From Anaerotignum faecicola (GTDB lineage: Bacteria; Bacillota; Clostridia; Lachnospirales; Anaerotignaceae): DNA of 64,000 bases. Where the stretch lies: assembly GCA_024460105.1 (NCBI GenBank), contig JANFXS010000003.1, forward strand, positions 423,263-487,262, written 5' to 3'. The notes under the pieces were generated by a model. It searched no databases. It was not told the origin of the DNA and worked only from the letters and a program-made list of their open reading frames with translations. Each line of letters starts with the position of its first letter. Position 1 is the stretch's first letter. The position numbers and the translations under genes were made by a program. Positions 1 to 9,960 of the stretch are shown one piece after another.

Positions 1-250
1 CAAAAACGATTGCCGCCTGATCTACATTCGAAACCCTAGGCCTTATAAGTTCATTCCGCCTTGCAAATATTACGTCAAGGCTCCCTTTCCTTCCGTTTTC
101 ATCTATAACCGAAATTTCAACAAAGTCGCCTACAGTCGGCGTAACCTTTTCCAAGCGGAACTTACCCCGCGCGCGGCACTCATAAACTCCGCATCCCGTA
201 TTAACATAGTAAAAACCGCCTATGCCCTTAACTATCGTACCTTTTAACAT
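1..250 (-). CDS. rsgA: Ribosome small-subunit GTPase RsgA, N-terminal part
   Basis: The first 83 residues of a leftward gene cut by the window edge. They begin [16 protein letters not shown] and run through VGDFVEI to [10 protein letters not shown], the OB-fold start of RsgA (YjeQ/YloQ), a circularly permuted GTPase that helps 30S subunits mature. The GTPase domain lies outside the window. The ATG (248-250) overlaps the prkC stop as TAATG, so translation is probably coupled. The rlmN-prpC-prkC-rsgA order is standard in Firmicutes and supports the call. Confidence 0.9.
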   Translation of the reverse strand, partial: MLKGTIVKGIGGFYYVNTGCGVYECRARGKFRLEKVTPTVGDFVEISVIDENGRKGSLDVIFARRNELIRPRVSNVDQAAIVF

Positions 251-2640
251 TAATTCCCCCCTGCCGAGAAATCAACTATCTGGCTCCATTGGTAAACATT
301 ATCAATATAAAGCTGCACTTCCTCCTGTCCGCTGCCATTTAATGTGACACTGAACGGGAAATCGTTAATTGTTTTGGATTCATTATAAACTACTTCTACG
401 GAACTTCCGTTTGTTATTTTAAGCATCTTAACGGATATATTCTGCTGGTCGTTATATGACGACGGCGCTTCGATACTGAATGTTTTTGACCCTGTCGCCT
501 GCGATGTGTTCTGACTGCTGTCAGCGCCCTGCTCTGAATTATCAGAGCCATTATTTTCCCCTGTTGTGTCTTCCGGCGTTTCTTCCGGTTCTTCTTCTGG
601 TTCTTCCGGCTTTTCGCCAATAACTACAAGATCAATTTTTGTATCCCTTTCAACCTCGGTCCCTTTATCGACAGACTGTGACAATACTTTGCCCTTCACG
701 CCGTCAGTTTCCGTATCCTCAGTAACATTGCCGATAACAACGCCCTCTTGCTGAGCAAGCTTTTTAGCGTCTTCAAGCTGCATACCTATAAAATTAGGAA
801 CAGTAGCATTGTCAGTTTCAGGCCCCTTGCTTACAGTAAGAGTTATAGCGGTTGCAGAAGTAATCTGTACCTGACCTTCCGGTTCCTGCTCCATAACTAC
901 GCCTGCCGGTATTGAATCATCAAACTCATATTTAACTTCCGGCTCCTTGCCGCCCTGCTTTTTGATTTTATCGACAGCAGTTTCAAGTTCGTCGTAAATG
1001 ACGTCGGGCATGGCAAATGATTTAGAGCCTAAGCTTACTACAACATCTATAACGTCGCCTTTGCTTACGCTTGTTCCAGCCGCAATAGACTGGCTTATAA
1101 TACTGCCTTCGTCAATTTCATCATCATATTCTTCACCTGTTTTGTTTAGCGTAATGCCCATACTTGAGGCTGTTTTTTCGGCCTCCTCAAAAGGTATGTT
1201 CTCAAAATTTGGAAGTTCCGAAGTTTTAACTGACGCTCCGTTTCCGAATACGCTCCCGCCGTTTAAAACCTTAGCTCCAACAAACGAAATTATTGCGATT
1301 ATCACCAGAGCGGTAATAATTGCCGCTATTGTGACTTTCCTTTCCCTCGCCCTGTAATATTCATCATCCATGTCGTCATCTATATCGCTGCCGGCCTTTG
1401 GCCTTTGCCGCTGCTGCGCTTTTTGCTGTTTAGGAGGGTACGCCTTTTTCGGCGCTTCATTTCTAGGAGTCTGCCTTTTAGGCATATCGTATTCATATTC
1501 GTCGTCGTCGCCTTTTGATATTTTAAGTTTATTGAATTTTTTATTATACATATCAAAATCTACCGCCTTTTCGGGTAAATTATATTCTTTGTCTGGATTG
1601 TTTTTCCCTTTTGCAAGCTCAACCTTTATTTCCGGCTCGTCTGCGGCTTCAACGCCGTTTTCGGCTGCTTTTGTAATTCCTACCGTAGCTGCCGCCGCCG
1701 ACGCTTCATCAAGAGTAAGCTTTTCCGGTTCGGTGTTGTTTTCTATCTTTTCCGGTTCGTCAGCAAGCTCGTTTTTAGCTTCGCTTACAGCTTTTTTTCT
1801 GTAATTTGAACTTTCTTCAGCAAGAGCTTTCTTTAAATCCTGAAGCAGAAGCCCTATATTTGCATATCTGTTGTCTTTTTTCTTTTGCGTTGCTTTTCTT
1901 ACAATCCCTTGGATCGTATCGCTTACATCAGGATTATATTCTTTCATATCCGGAAGCTCATTATTAAGATGCTGCAAAGCTATGGCAACGGAAGTATCGC
2001 CGTCATAAGGGACTTTTCCTGTAAGCATTTCAAACATGGTTATGCCTAGGGAATAAATATCGCTTTTTTCGTCTACATATCCGCCCCTGGCCTGTTCCGG
2101 CGAAAAATAATATACGGAGCCAAGCGCATTTGTAGTTGTAGTAACAGTTGATATAGCCGCGGCCCGTGCAATTCCGAAGTCCGTAATCTTGATATTTCCG
2201 TCAACGCTCACCAATATATTATGCGGCTTAATATCCCTGTGGACGACGCCTTTTTTATGCGCATGGACAAGAGCCGACGCCATCTGCACAGCTATAGAAA
2301 GCGTTGTAACATTATCAAGCGGGGCGCTGTTCAATATAACCTGTTTAAGCGTATCCCCATGCACATACTCCATAACTATGTACTGTATATTTCCATCTTC
2401 TCCGACGTCGTATACATTAACTATATTGGGATGAGAAAGCTTTGCCGCCGCACGGGCTTCTATCTTGAACCTGCTTTTAAAATCCTCATCGCCTGTATAT
2501 TCCTCTTTAAGAACCTTTATGGTAACACTTCTGTCAAGCTTTAAATCTGTCCCGCGGTAAACAACAGCCATACCGCCCGTGCCGATTTTTTCCAAAATCT
2601 CATAGCGCCCGCTTAACACGGTGCCTATAGATAACATCAT
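250..2640 (-). CDS. prkC: PASTA-domain Ser/Thr protein kinase PrkC
   Basis: Membrane eukaryotic-type kinase that senses muropeptides and phosphorylates cell-wall, division and translation proteins; 796 residues. The kinase domain spans about 11-270: glycine loop GTGGMAVV at 20-27, Lys42, HRDIKPHN at 134-141, DFG at 154-156, and a Thr-rich activation loop before SPE at 180-182. A charged, low-complexity linker (about 280-433) precedes one membrane helix at about 436-455. Three PASTA repeats follow (about 474-537, 541-605, 612-674), then an acidic Ser/Asn/Glu linker and a C-terminal beta-rich segment (about 720-796) beyond the usual PASTA end. The start overlaps the prpC stop (ATGA), as expected for a kinase/phosphatase pair. 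The linker and tail are longer than in many PrkC proteins. Confidence 0.95.
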   Translation of the reverse strand: MMLSIGTVLSGRYEILEKIGTGGMAVVYRGTDLKLDRSVTIKVLKEEYTGDEDFKSRFKIEARAAAKLSHPNIVNVYDVGEDGNIQYIVMEYVHGDTLKQVILNSAPLDNVTTLSIAVQMASALVHAHKKGVVHRDIKPHNILVSVDGNIKITDFGIARAAAISTVTTTTNALGSVYYFSPEQARGGYVDEKSDIYSLGITMFEMLTGKVPYDGDTSVAIALQHLNNELPDMKEYNPDVSDTIQGIVRKATQKKKDNRYANIGLLLQDLKKALAEESSNYRKKAVSEAKNELADEPEKIENNTEPEKLTLDEASAAAATVGITKAAENGVEAADEPEIKVELAKGKNNPDKEYNLPEKAVDFDMYNKKFNKLKISKGDDDEYEYDMPKRQTPRNEAPKKAYPPKQQKAQQRQRPKAGSDIDDDMDDEYYRARERKVTIAAIITALVIIAIISFVGAKVLNGGSVFGNGASVKTSELPNFENIPFEEAEKTASSMGITLNKTGEEYDDEIDEGSIISQSIAAGTSVSKGDVIDVVVSLGSKSFAMPDVIYDELETAVDKIKKQGGKEPEVKYEFDDSIPAGVVMEQEPEGQVQITSATAITLTVSKGPETDNATVPNFIGMQLEDAKKLAQQEGVVIGNVTEDTETDGVKGKVLSQSVDKGTEVERDTKIDLVVIGEKPEEPEEEPEETPEDTTGENNGSDNSEQGADSSQNTSQATGSKTFSIEAPSSYNDQQNISVKMLKITNGSSVEVVYNESKTINDFPFSVTLNGSGQEEVQLYIDNVYQWSQIVDFSAGGN

Positions 2641-3380
2641 GTTTCCACCTCAAATCCAATTAATACAACAGAAATGTTGTCTTTTCCGCCGTTTTTATTA
2701 GCCTCTGAAATGAGGCGTTTTAAGCTTTCGTTGATATTTGTATTTTCACTCAAAATTTCAGCAATAGTTTCGTCTTTAACCATTGTTGTAAGTCCATCGG
2801 AGCAAATGAGCACATAATCTCCCTCTTTAAGTTCTTCGATAAACAAATCTGCCTCTATATCGCCGTTTGTGCCAATCGCCTTTGTAATAATATTCCTTTT
2901 TGGGTGGTCTTTGGCTTCTTCTTCAGTCATTCTGCCGTGTCTTACCATTTCCATAACATACGAATGGTCGCTTGTAACCTGCTTAAATCCGTTTTTCCCA
3001 AATATATATGCGCGGCTGTCGCCGATATGCACCACTATAAGCCTGCTGCCCTCTATAACGCCGCATGTAAAAGTAGTGCCCATGCCTTCAAGATTTTCCC
3101 TGCTTTTAGATCTTTCATATATTTTCTTATTGCTGTAAGATAACGCCCCTACAAGGCAATCGGCCAAATCGCCGTCTTGCCCGTCATTATAGTTTTCATT
3201 TATATATTCCAGGAAATATCCGATAGCCTCCCGGCTTGCAACTTCTCCTGCATTATGTCCTCCCATTCCGTCGGCAACAATATATAAATTTTTTATTTTG
3301 TCGTTACTGCCTGCAATATAAAACGAATCTTCATTATTCTGCCGTATAAGCCCTCTAACGCTTTCTCCAACAGCCTCCAT
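2637..3380 (-). CDS. prpC: PP2C-type protein phosphatase PrpC
   Basis: Metal-dependent phosphatase that reverses PrkC phosphorylation; 247 residues. PP2C motifs are all present in order: RQNNED near the N-terminus, VADGMGGH, GDSRAY, CSDGLT and GGKDNIS, which supply the metal-binding aspartates. I place the start at ATG 3378-3380, behind a full Shine-Dalgarno (AGGAGGTGA). A GTG at 3390-3392 would lengthen the ORF by four codons but lies inside that ribosome binding site. The rlmN stop also sits in the Shine-Dalgarno, so rlmN, prpC and prkC look translationally linked. Confidence 0.95.
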   Translation of the reverse strand: MEAVGESVRGLIRQNNEDSFYIAGSNDKIKNLYIVADGMGGHNAGEVASREAIGYFLEYINENYNDGQDGDLADCLVGALSYSNKKIYERSKSRENLEGMGTTFTCGVIEGSRLIVVHIGDSRAYIFGKNGFKQVTSDHSYVMEMVRHGRMTEEEAKDHPKRNIITKAIGTNGDIEADLFIEELKEGDYVLICSDGLTTMVKDETIAEILSENTNINESLKRLISEANKNGGKDNISVVLIGFEVET

Positions 3381-3388
3381 AAAGGCAG

Positions 3389-4429
3389 TCACCTCCTGCT
3401 TGCCCTGTAACCCTTTCTAAGCTGGCCACACGCGGCATTAATATCGCTTCCTAATTTACGTCGGATAGTCGTTTCTATACCCTTTGAATTTAATATTTCA
3501 GCAAAATTAAGTATTGTCTGTTCGCTGCTTTTATAAAAGTTTCTCTCTTCAACGTCGTTTACAGGTATAAGGTTAACATGGCACAGCATATTCCTAAGCC
3601 TTCGAGCCAACTGCCCGGCACATTCAGAACTGTCGTTAACCCCCTTAATCATCGCATATTCAAAAGTAATCCTTCTTTTTGTTTTGTCGGAATACTCCTT
3701 GCACGCAAGCATAAGGCTGTCAAAATCGTATTTTCTTGAAACGGGCATAATTTCATTCCTAATTTCATCGTTCGGAGCATGCAGTGAAACTGCCAAAGTT
3801 ATTTGGAGATTCTCTTCCATAAGCATCTGCATTTTGTCAATTATGCCGCATGTTGAAAGCGTTATATGCCTTTGCCCTATGCCAAGCCCTTTTTCATCAT
3901 TAATAAGCCTTATAAATTTAATTACATTTTCATAGTTGTCAAGAGGCTCTCCGCTTCCCATAAGCACAATACTCGACACTCTTTCCCCTATATCGTTTTG
4001 TATTTCATAAACCTCGCTCAACATTTCCCCGGCCGAAAGGTTTCTTTCTACGCCGTCTATTGTGGATGCGCAAAACGAGCATCCCATACGGCATCCCACC
4101 TGTGTCGAAACGCACACGGCATTGCCGTAAGAATATTTCATCAGCACGGCTTCAATAAGTCTGTCATCCTCAAGGGAAAAAAGATACTTCGCCGTTCCGT
4201 CTTTTTGCGACACCCTTTTTTCAACAATTTCAATATTTGAAATTTTATAGTTTTCATTCAGTTTTTCTCTAAGTTTTTTAGAAAGATTTGTCATTTCATC
4301 GAATGACTTCACATTTTTATTATGAAGCCAGTCGAAAATTTGTTTCGACCTGAACTGAGGCTCTCCCATTTCCTTAACTGCAAAAATAAGTTCCTCTTCC
4401 GACATGGATCTCAGATCCGGTTTTCTCAT
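3389..4429 (-). CDS. rlmN: Dual-specificity RNA methyltransferase RlmN
   Basis: Radical-SAM enzyme that methylates C2 of A2503 in 23S rRNA and A37 in certain tRNAs; 346 residues, normal length. The CX3CX2C iron-sulfur motif is Cys113, Cys117 and Cys120 (GCRMGCSFC). The second conserved cysteine that forms the methyl-transfer intermediate is Cys334 in AACGQL. GSGEPLDN at about 158-165 is the SAM-binding GGEP-type motif. It starts 4 bases after the rsmB stop. Cfr, the resistance relative, shares this fold, but the housekeeping neighbourhood favours RlmN. Confidence 0.95.
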   Translation of the reverse strand: MRKPDLRSMSEEELIFAVKEMGEPQFRSKQIFDWLHNKNVKSFDEMTNLSKKLREKLNENYKISNIEIVEKRVSQKDGTAKYLFSLEDDRLIEAVLMKYSYGNAVCVSTQVGCRMGCSFCASTIDGVERNLSAGEMLSEVYEIQNDIGERVSSIVLMGSGEPLDNYENVIKFIRLINDEKGLGIGQRHITLSTCGIIDKMQMLMEENLQITLAVSLHAPNDEIRNEIMPVSRKYDFDSLMLACKEYSDKTKRRITFEYAMIKGVNDSSECAGQLARRLRNMLCHVNLIPVNDVEERNFYKSSEQTILNFAEILNSKGIETTIRRKLGSDINAACGQLRKGYRASRR

Positions 4430-4433
4430 ATTG

Positions 4434-5774
4434 TTACCCCTTCCTTCTCATACATGATATAAAAAAGCCGTCCGTCCCATGGATATTAGGAAAAAGGCTA
4501 ACAAATCCATTCACTGCCGTACTGCCGCATACGTCTTTCGGCAGGGTTCCCGTTAAATCAACAGGTTCAAAACCATAGCTTTCCAAAAACCACATCATGT
4601 TTCCTATATTTTCTTTTTTACAGATTGTGCATGTGCTGTAAACCAAGATCCCGCCCGGTTTAACATACCTCCCGGCCGAGCTTAGTATTTCCCTTTGAAG
4701 TTTTACAAGGCCGTCAATATCATTTCCCGTGCGGTTAAACCTTATGTCCGCCTTTTTACGCATAAGGCCGAATCCGGAGCACGGCGCGTCTACAAGCACT
4801 CTGTCAAACTTATTTTTATCTTCTTCATAAAAAACGGACGCGTCTTTTAATTCTGTTTTTATTATGTTTATTCCCATACGTTTTGCAGAGTCCTCAATCA
4901 ATTCAAGTTTATGTTCATAAATATCTCTTGATGTTATACTCCCCTTGTTGTCCATAAGTTCAGCCATAAAAAGGCTTTTTCCTCCCGGAGCCGCACAAAT
5001 GTCAAGTATATTTTCCCCTGCCTTAGGGTCAAGCGCTAAAACGGCCAACGCCGAACTTTCGTCCTGTATATGGAAAAGGCCATCTTTAAAACCTTTAAGC
5101 GCCGATATATCCCCTGTTCTTGAAATATGCACGGCATCCGTTAAATATGTGCCTTTTTTAGTATTTACGCCGTTTGATTCAAGCATTTGTTCCAACCGCC
5201 TGCCGTCCGTTTTAAGCCTGTTGGCAATAACCGTAATATCGGCAGGTTTTCCGTTGGCTTCGCACAGCTCCTTCACAAAATCATACCCAAACTGGCTAAT
5301 CCACATTCTTACAAGCCATTTTGGATGAGAATATTTAATTTCCAAATATTCTGCCGGTTCTTCTTTCTCATCCGGAAAAGATATATGTTCCGGTATATTC
5401 CGCAAAACTGCGTTTGTAAATCCCGCCAGTTTTCCAAGCCCCTTATCCTTAACGAGTTTAACGGCCTCGTCGACAGCGGCTCTTTTCGGAACGTCCATAA
5501 ATTTGATTTGATAAACGGCGCTCCTCAAAACGGCCAGTATCCAAGGTTTCATTTTTTCAGTCTTAACAGACGATACGGCGTTTATAACATAATCCATAAA
5601 AAAAATATTTCTAAGAGTACCGTTAACAACTTCGGTAACAAACGCCTTATCCGTATCGGACATTGCGCCGTTTTGCCTTAAAGCTTTTTTCAAAGCCATG
5701 TTGTTATACATTCCGTCTTTTGTTATATTTACAAGTATTTCCGCCGCAACAAAGCGAGGATTGATAACTATCAT
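4434..5774 (-). CDS. rsmB: 16S rRNA (cytosine-967-C5)-methyltransferase RsmB
   Basis: SAM-dependent m5C methyltransferase (Sun/Fmu), 446 residues. The N-terminal third is a NusB-like RNA-binding helical domain (NPRFVAAEILVNI to about 140). The catalytic domain carries the SAM motif LDICAAPGGKS, VDAPCSGFG with the release cysteine, and YSTCTI with the nucleophilic cysteine. The ATG at 5772-5774 follows AAAGGAT. It sits directly upstream of rlmN, as in many clostridia. Confidence 0.93.
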   Translation of the reverse strand: MIVINPRFVAAEILVNITKDGMYNNMALKKALRQNGAMSDTDKAFVTEVVNGTLRNIFFMDYVINAVSSVKTEKMKPWILAVLRSAVYQIKFMDVPKRAAVDEAVKLVKDKGLGKLAGFTNAVLRNIPEHISFPDEKEEPAEYLEIKYSHPKWLVRMWISQFGYDFVKELCEANGKPADITVIANRLKTDGRRLEQMLESNGVNTKKGTYLTDAVHISRTGDISALKGFKDGLFHIQDESSALAVLALDPKAGENILDICAAPGGKSLFMAELMDNKGSITSRDIYEHKLELIEDSAKRMGINIIKTELKDASVFYEEDKNKFDRVLVDAPCSGFGLMRKKADIRFNRTGNDIDGLVKLQREILSSAGRYVKPGGILVYSTCTICKKENIGNMMWFLESYGFEPVDLTGTLPKDVCGSTAVNGFVSLFPNIHGTDGFFISCMRRKG

Positions 5775-5896
5775 AAATTTATCCTTTCGGTAAAATGCTT
5801 ATTAAATTCCTAATGATATATTTTACCCTATTTATACAACAACCGCAAACCTTTTTGGACAATATTAAAACTTTTTTTACAAATTTAATTTTTACT

Positions 5897-6475
5897 TTAA
5901 AATTGCCAATCAATAACCATGCTTTTTAAATTTTCGCCAAGTTTTTTCAAATACCGTTCGTCGCACGAAAAAACATCGGCTCCCCTGTCGTCATACAGAA
6001 AAAATACATTTTCCGTACTGCTTTCAATTATATATACGGCGCTGCTGAAACAAGCCCTGCCGCCGCTTATATCGGAAAGTATAATCTTTTTAAAAATCTT
6101 TTCTGCATCTATACTGTCCGTTCTCCATATATGCCTACGCGCTTTATATTTTTCTCCGTCGTCTTCCCACAAAAAGCTGTTTGAATAGTAACTTTTTATT
6201 TTTATGCATTTTTCCAAAAATAATATTTCTTCGGCACATCCGCCGCCATATATGTCCTCATATAAAATTACAAGTTCTTCGGAAAAACCACATTCATTCC
6301 AGATGTCAAGAGACGCTTCAACACACTTATTCACATATTCTTTTCTTAACATCGGCTCTTGTCCTTTATTAAAATTAAAATCATAATATGGGCTTTCTCT
6401 GCATAATTCAAACGAAACAGTTTTTTTCATTTTACTGCAATAAGAATTAAATAAGCATTTTGTATTAAAATCCAT
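5897..6475 (-). CDS. DUF3885-like protein
   Basis: A 192-residue soluble protein. The ending FFLYDDRGADVFSCDERYL followed by a short helix resembles the end of DUF3885 proteins, where YDxRGxDV is a signature; I give this family from memory. The start is ATG 6473-6475 because AGGAGG lies just upstream; an ATG nine codons earlier falls in the preceding terminator hairpin and was rejected. Seven cysteines are spread along the chain without an obvious metal motif. It has its own Shine-Dalgarno but sits immediately behind the symporter terminator, so it may depend on readthrough. Function unknown. Confidence 0.7.
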   Translation of the reverse strand: MDFNTKCLFNSYCSKMKKTVSFELCRESPYYDFNFNKGQEPMLRKEYVNKCVEASLDIWNECGFSEELVILYEDIYGGGCAEEILFLEKCIKIKSYYSNSFLWEDDGEKYKARRHIWRTDSIDAEKIFKKIILSDISGGRACFSSAVYIIESSTENVFFLYDDRGADVFSCDERYLKKLGENLKSMVIDWQF

Positions 6476-6485
6476 TTTTCCTCCT

Positions 6486-6518
6486 AAAAAGCACAGGAGC
6501 AAACGCGCCCCTGTGCTT
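6486..6518 (-). terminator. Rho-independent terminator after the symporter
   Basis: AAGCACAGG pairs with CCTGTGCTT around a 12-base loop. On the minus strand the stem is followed by a T run and then directly by the AGGAGG of the next gene. Confidence 0.85.
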
Positions 6519-6568
6519 CAAAATTATCCTGCCGCATTTGACGGCAAACCGCGGCCTATATTCTTTAC

Positions 6569-8056
6569 TTAATGTTCCAAGCCTTTTCTTATAGATTCTT
6601 CCCTGTTTTTTATATCTATATTGTCTTCATAGAAAACATGGAAATCAGGATCAACCTTGCCAATCCCAAAATAACGCGCTTTATAATCTTTGAAAATCTC
6701 CCAGAATTTCTTTCTAAGTATAACAAGCGCAATCAGATTTGTAAATACCGGCACTGCCAAAACGCAGCTTACAAGCGACCAAAAAAGGTCAGCGTCATTA
6801 CCGCTCATCGTTATATATCCAACTATGATTATGTTCATACAGGGAAATAAAACCTTAAATACCTGAATAATATTATCCCTTAAAACAGTCTTTTTCCTAA
6901 GAAGGTGGCGTATAACTGCAACATAATATGTATACCATCCGGCTGTTGTCGTAAGCCCAAAGAGAACTGCCATAATTCCCATAAAAATCCTGCCGAACAT
7001 ACCATATGAAGTTTCAAAAGCCGTCATTGTAAGCGTGGCGCCTGTTTCGCCGTTTGACCAAACTCCGGTACATAATATCGCTATTGCCGTGACCGAACAT
7101 ACAATTATCGTATCCACAAAAACCTCAAAGGCACCCCAAAGACCCTGGCGCATCGGATGTACAGTATTTGCAGAGCTGTGTATCAAAGGCGACGAGCCCT
7201 GTCCTGCCTCATTTGAATTGATAGAACGGTTTAATCCCGAACGCAGCGCCGTTGTAACCGTTGCGCCGACAAATCCTCCCGCGGCGGCAGTTCCCGTAAA
7301 AGCATCCTTAAATATCATTTGTATTACTGAAGGCACATTTTGAATATTTAATATGACAATAATGATTCCGCCCAGAAGGTAAACAACACACATGATAGGG
7401 ACAATAATCGTCGCGAATTTCGCAATACGCGGAGTGCCTTTCCATACTACATAGAGTATTATTATAGTATAAACTACAGTTGTCGCCATCATAGGTATTT
7501 TAAAGGAATTGTTAAGCATTTCCGAAATGGTATATGCCTGCGAGCCTTGAATAAACTGAAGTATAAATCCTACGCAAAACGCCGCTCCCAGTACATATCC
7601 GAATTTAATTCCCATTTCGCGCCCTATGCCTTTTTCCATATATTCCATAGGCCCGCCGTAGTATTCGCCTTTTTCATCCTGTGAACGATAATAACATCCA
7701 AGAGAAGTTTCTACCAATTTAACCATCATGCCGAAGAAGGCCCAAATCCACAGCCAGAATATTGCTCCCGGACCTCCCACCGCTATAGCTGAAGCGACGC
7801 CTGAAATATTACCCGCTCCTACGCATCCGCCTATAGCTATGCACACGGCTTCAAACGGGGAAATGCTTCCGTCTTTTTTCGCATTTGATTCATTATTTCT
7901 GATGCTTCCCGCCGTATACTTGAGTATATGCCCAAATTTTACAAAGGGGAAAAAACCTGATCTAACGGTAAAGTAGAAGCCTACAAGCATTACAAAGATA
8001 ATAAAAGGCAATCCCCAAAAAATACTTTCCAGCTTAAATATAAAATCTGCAATCAT
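6569..8056 (-). CDS. Alanine/glycine:sodium symporter (AgcS family)
   Basis: A 495-residue multi-spanning membrane protein that imports alanine or glycine with sodium. Family hallmarks are an N-terminal helix ending FYFTVRSGFFPFVKFGH, SPFEAVCIAIGGCVGAGNI with the glycine-rich substrate/ion loop, GGPGAIFWLWIWAFFGM, and GLNRSINSNEAGQGSSP. About ten or eleven hydrophobic helices are visible. I choose ATG 8054-8056 because CAGGAGGGG lies five bases upstream; an ATG seven codons earlier has no binding site. It looks monocistronic, ending in the hairpin at 6486-6518. Alanine versus glycine preference cannot be read from the sequence. Confidence 0.93.
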   Translation of the reverse strand: MIADFIFKLESIFWGLPFIIFVMLVGFYFTVRSGFFPFVKFGHILKYTAGSIRNNESNAKKDGSISPFEAVCIAIGGCVGAGNISGVASAIAVGGPGAIFWLWIWAFFGMMVKLVETSLGCYYRSQDEKGEYYGGPMEYMEKGIGREMGIKFGYVLGAAFCVGFILQFIQGSQAYTISEMLNNSFKIPMMATTVVYTIIILYVVWKGTPRIAKFATIIVPIMCVVYLLGGIIIVILNIQNVPSVIQMIFKDAFTGTAAAGGFVGATVTTALRSGLNRSINSNEAGQGSSPLIHSSANTVHPMRQGLWGAFEVFVDTIIVCSVTAIAILCTGVWSNGETGATLTMTAFETSYGMFGRIFMGIMAVLFGLTTTAGWYTYYVAVIRHLLRKKTVLRDNIIQVFKVLFPCMNIIIVGYITMSGNDADLFWSLVSCVLAVPVFTNLIALVILRKKFWEIFKDYKARYFGIGKVDPDFHVFYEDNIDIKNREESIRKGLEH

Positions 8057-8811
8057 AAATACCCCTCCTGTCAGCATAAAATAAATTCTGCTTCAAATAT
8101 AAAACCCGAATTAATTTTTAACTCCCTTTTTTATATCACCTCATTTTTGATCAGTTTACCATATGATATTAACAGACTCTAGCGTTTATAATAACATATT
8201 ATATAATTTTTTCTTTAAAATTATATTTTTTTATATTTTATATATAATACAATTCGTATATATGCTAAATTTAATTAGATATTATTAACATTAAAACGAT
8301 ATTAAGAAGCGCCGTCAGTGCAAAAAGCCGATTTTGATAATAAATCAACCATGCGTAATGACCGAACGCAAAATTATATGTAAAATGCAGCCGGTTAAAT
8401 GTCATTTTCCCCAACATTCTTTTGAAACATTAAGTCAACCATATTTGTTCTCTTATTTTCATTTATCGGTATTTACAAATCAGTACTTCTCATTCATTTC
8501 ATTTTGTGTCCCCTCTTAATATCTTTTAGAATCATATGCGCGCTCATTTTTTTAAATCCAATTCCTACTTACACCAAACATGTTTGTTAATCTAATGTTA
8601 AACGCTATTGTAACTATACAGTCAATTATAAGATCATATAAACCCGTCTCAAGAACAAAAATTTTACATTTTTGTTCCTGCCAACAAATCTTTATTGTGA
8701 ATTATTTACTATAAAATTTTATATTCAATATAATGCAGACCATTTTCTTGTATATATTAGCCAGTTATATTTTTCAAATTTGTATATCTATATGATATTT
8801 AGTTTTACATT
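8057..8811. other. AT-rich intergenic region upstream of the symporter
   Basis: About 750 bases of AT-rich DNA with scattered stops in all frames. It must contain the symporter promoter, but I could not single out a convincing -35/-10 pair. I looked for a glycine or other amino-acid riboswitch and saw no recognisable core. No gene is supported here. Confidence 0.6.
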
Positions 8812-9073
8812 AGCTTCGGTTTACAATGGCACACACTCCTCACAAGGAAAATTTTCCACATTTCGGCGTTGCATATGCTTGCCGCAGGAGCCACTGTGCC
8901 TTGAACTTCAAAAAATTTTTTCCTTGTAAGGTCGGAGAGTTTTAACGGGCGTTAGCGGCGCAATAGCTGTGTTAAAGCCGCTTGCCGTAACAACCGCTAC
9001 GCCTACTCGTCTTTACCTTGCTCTTACTCCGCTAACGCCCGTTAAAACCGTGTGCGCTCTTGTAAACTGAAGA
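8812..9073. repeat. Nested-palindrome interspersed repeat, copy R1
   Basis: An element of about 262 bp bounded by imperfect terminal inverted repeats (AGCTTCGGTTTACAA at the left; the complement of TTGTAAACTGAAG at the right). Inside are two palindromic modules. Module B (8842-8927) is bounded by ACAAGGAAAATTTT-type arms. Module A (8939-9048) is bounded by perfect 20-base arms, GTTTTAACGGGCGTTAGCGG at 8939-8958 and its complement at 9029-9048. Related copies lie near 20.9, 45.1 and 49.8 kb. In R1 module B is inverted compared with R2-R4, while module A reads in the same direction as in R2 and R4. No ORF or transposase is present. Confidence 0.85.
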
Positions 9074-9085
9074 TGCGCAATGCAC

Positions 9086-9119
9086 AAAAAAACCGGGATC
9101 GTATCAAACCGATCCCGGT
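9086..9119 (-). terminator. Rho-independent terminator after the zinc peptidase
   Basis: Perfect ten-base stem ACCGGGATCG / CGATCCCGGT with an eight-base loop, followed on the minus strand by seven Ts. It lies just past the peptidase gene and abuts repeat R1. Confidence 0.9.
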
Positions 9120-9177
9120 AAATCCATATATTGTTTAAATATATACTATTATTATCCACGTTAATCAGAAAACAATA

Positions 9178-9885
9178 CTAATCGTCCCTTCTTCCAAACA
9201 GAAGCACAAGTCTTAAAAGGTTGGCAATAGCAACTGCCGCACTGGCAACATATGTCAACGCCGCCGCACTTAAAACTTTCTTAACCGGCTCAAGCTCGCT
9301 GCCGGAAAGTATCCCGTTATCGCCAAGCATCGCAACTGCCCTTCTTGAAGCATTAAATTCTACGGGCAGCGTTACAAGGGCAAAAACAACGGCAACGGCA
9401 AAAAGTACAATTCCAAACTGAACAAGCGCATATCCCATACCGGAACCTGCCTGCGAGCCAAGAAGTATGCCTATTATAATCATAGGCATGGCCATTCTCG
9501 AACTTATATTTGTTAACGGCACAAGCGCGCTTCTAAGCCCCAAAGGAGCATATCCAACCGCATGCTGTACTGCATGGCCCGTTTCATGCGCCGCAACGCC
9601 TATAGCGGCGAGGGATGTTGATCCGTATACCGAATCCGAAAGCCTGAGAACCTTTTTGCCGGGATCATAATGGTCGGTTAAATTTCCTCCTACACGTTCA
9701 ATCCTTACGTCATAAATGCCGGCTATATTTAAAAGCCTCTGCGCCGCTTCCGCTCCTGTCATGCCATATGAATTTCTTACATTTGAATATTTCCTGAAAG
9801 TGCTCTGAACTTTCGACTGTGCATACAAAGCAAGCAGCATCGCCGGTATAAGTATATAAATATACTGGAAATTAAAATAAAACAT
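9178..9885 (-). CDS. Membrane zinc metallopeptidase (YugP/DUF2265 type)
   Basis: A 235-residue protein with an N-terminal membrane helix, a conserved cytoplasmic segment (NSYGMTGAEAAQRLLN), the zinc motif AAHETGHAVQH with His100-Glu101 and His104, and two or three further hydrophobic segments (about 119-140, 145-170, 205-230). This matches the Zn_peptidase_2 family typified by B. subtilis YugP; the physiological substrate is unknown. The chosen start (ATG 9883-9885) follows AGGAGGAATTTGT; the upstream in-frame ATG would place the Shine-Dalgarno inside the gene. It lies downstream of fmt on the same strand. Confidence 0.9.
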   Translation of the reverse strand: MFYFNFQYIYILIPAMLLALYAQSKVQSTFRKYSNVRNSYGMTGAEAAQRLLNIAGIYDVRIERVGGNLTDHYDPGKKVLRLSDSVYGSTSLAAIGVAAHETGHAVQHAVGYAPLGLRSALVPLTNISSRMAMPMIIIGILLGSQAGSGMGYALVQFGIVLFAVAVVFALVTLPVEFNASRRAVAMLGDNGILSGSELEPVKKVLSAAALTYVASAAVAIANLLRLVLLFGRRDD

Positions 9886-9960
9886 ACAAATTCCTCCTAA
9901 TAAATATTGCATCTATACAATCTATACATTATTTACGTTTACATACTGATTTTGTCTGTT

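Noticed and set aside
3381..3392. GTG start for prpC four codons upstream
   Set aside because: The GTG is part of the AGGAGGTGA ribosome binding site serving ATG 3378-3380.
8057..8330. Glycine or other amino-acid riboswitch before the symporter
   Set aside because: No conserved riboswitch core could be recognised by eye; a covariance search would decide.
8672..8929. 85-codon ORF in the intergenic region
   Set aside because: It ends inside module B of repeat R1, has no Shine-Dalgarno and looks like translated palindrome.
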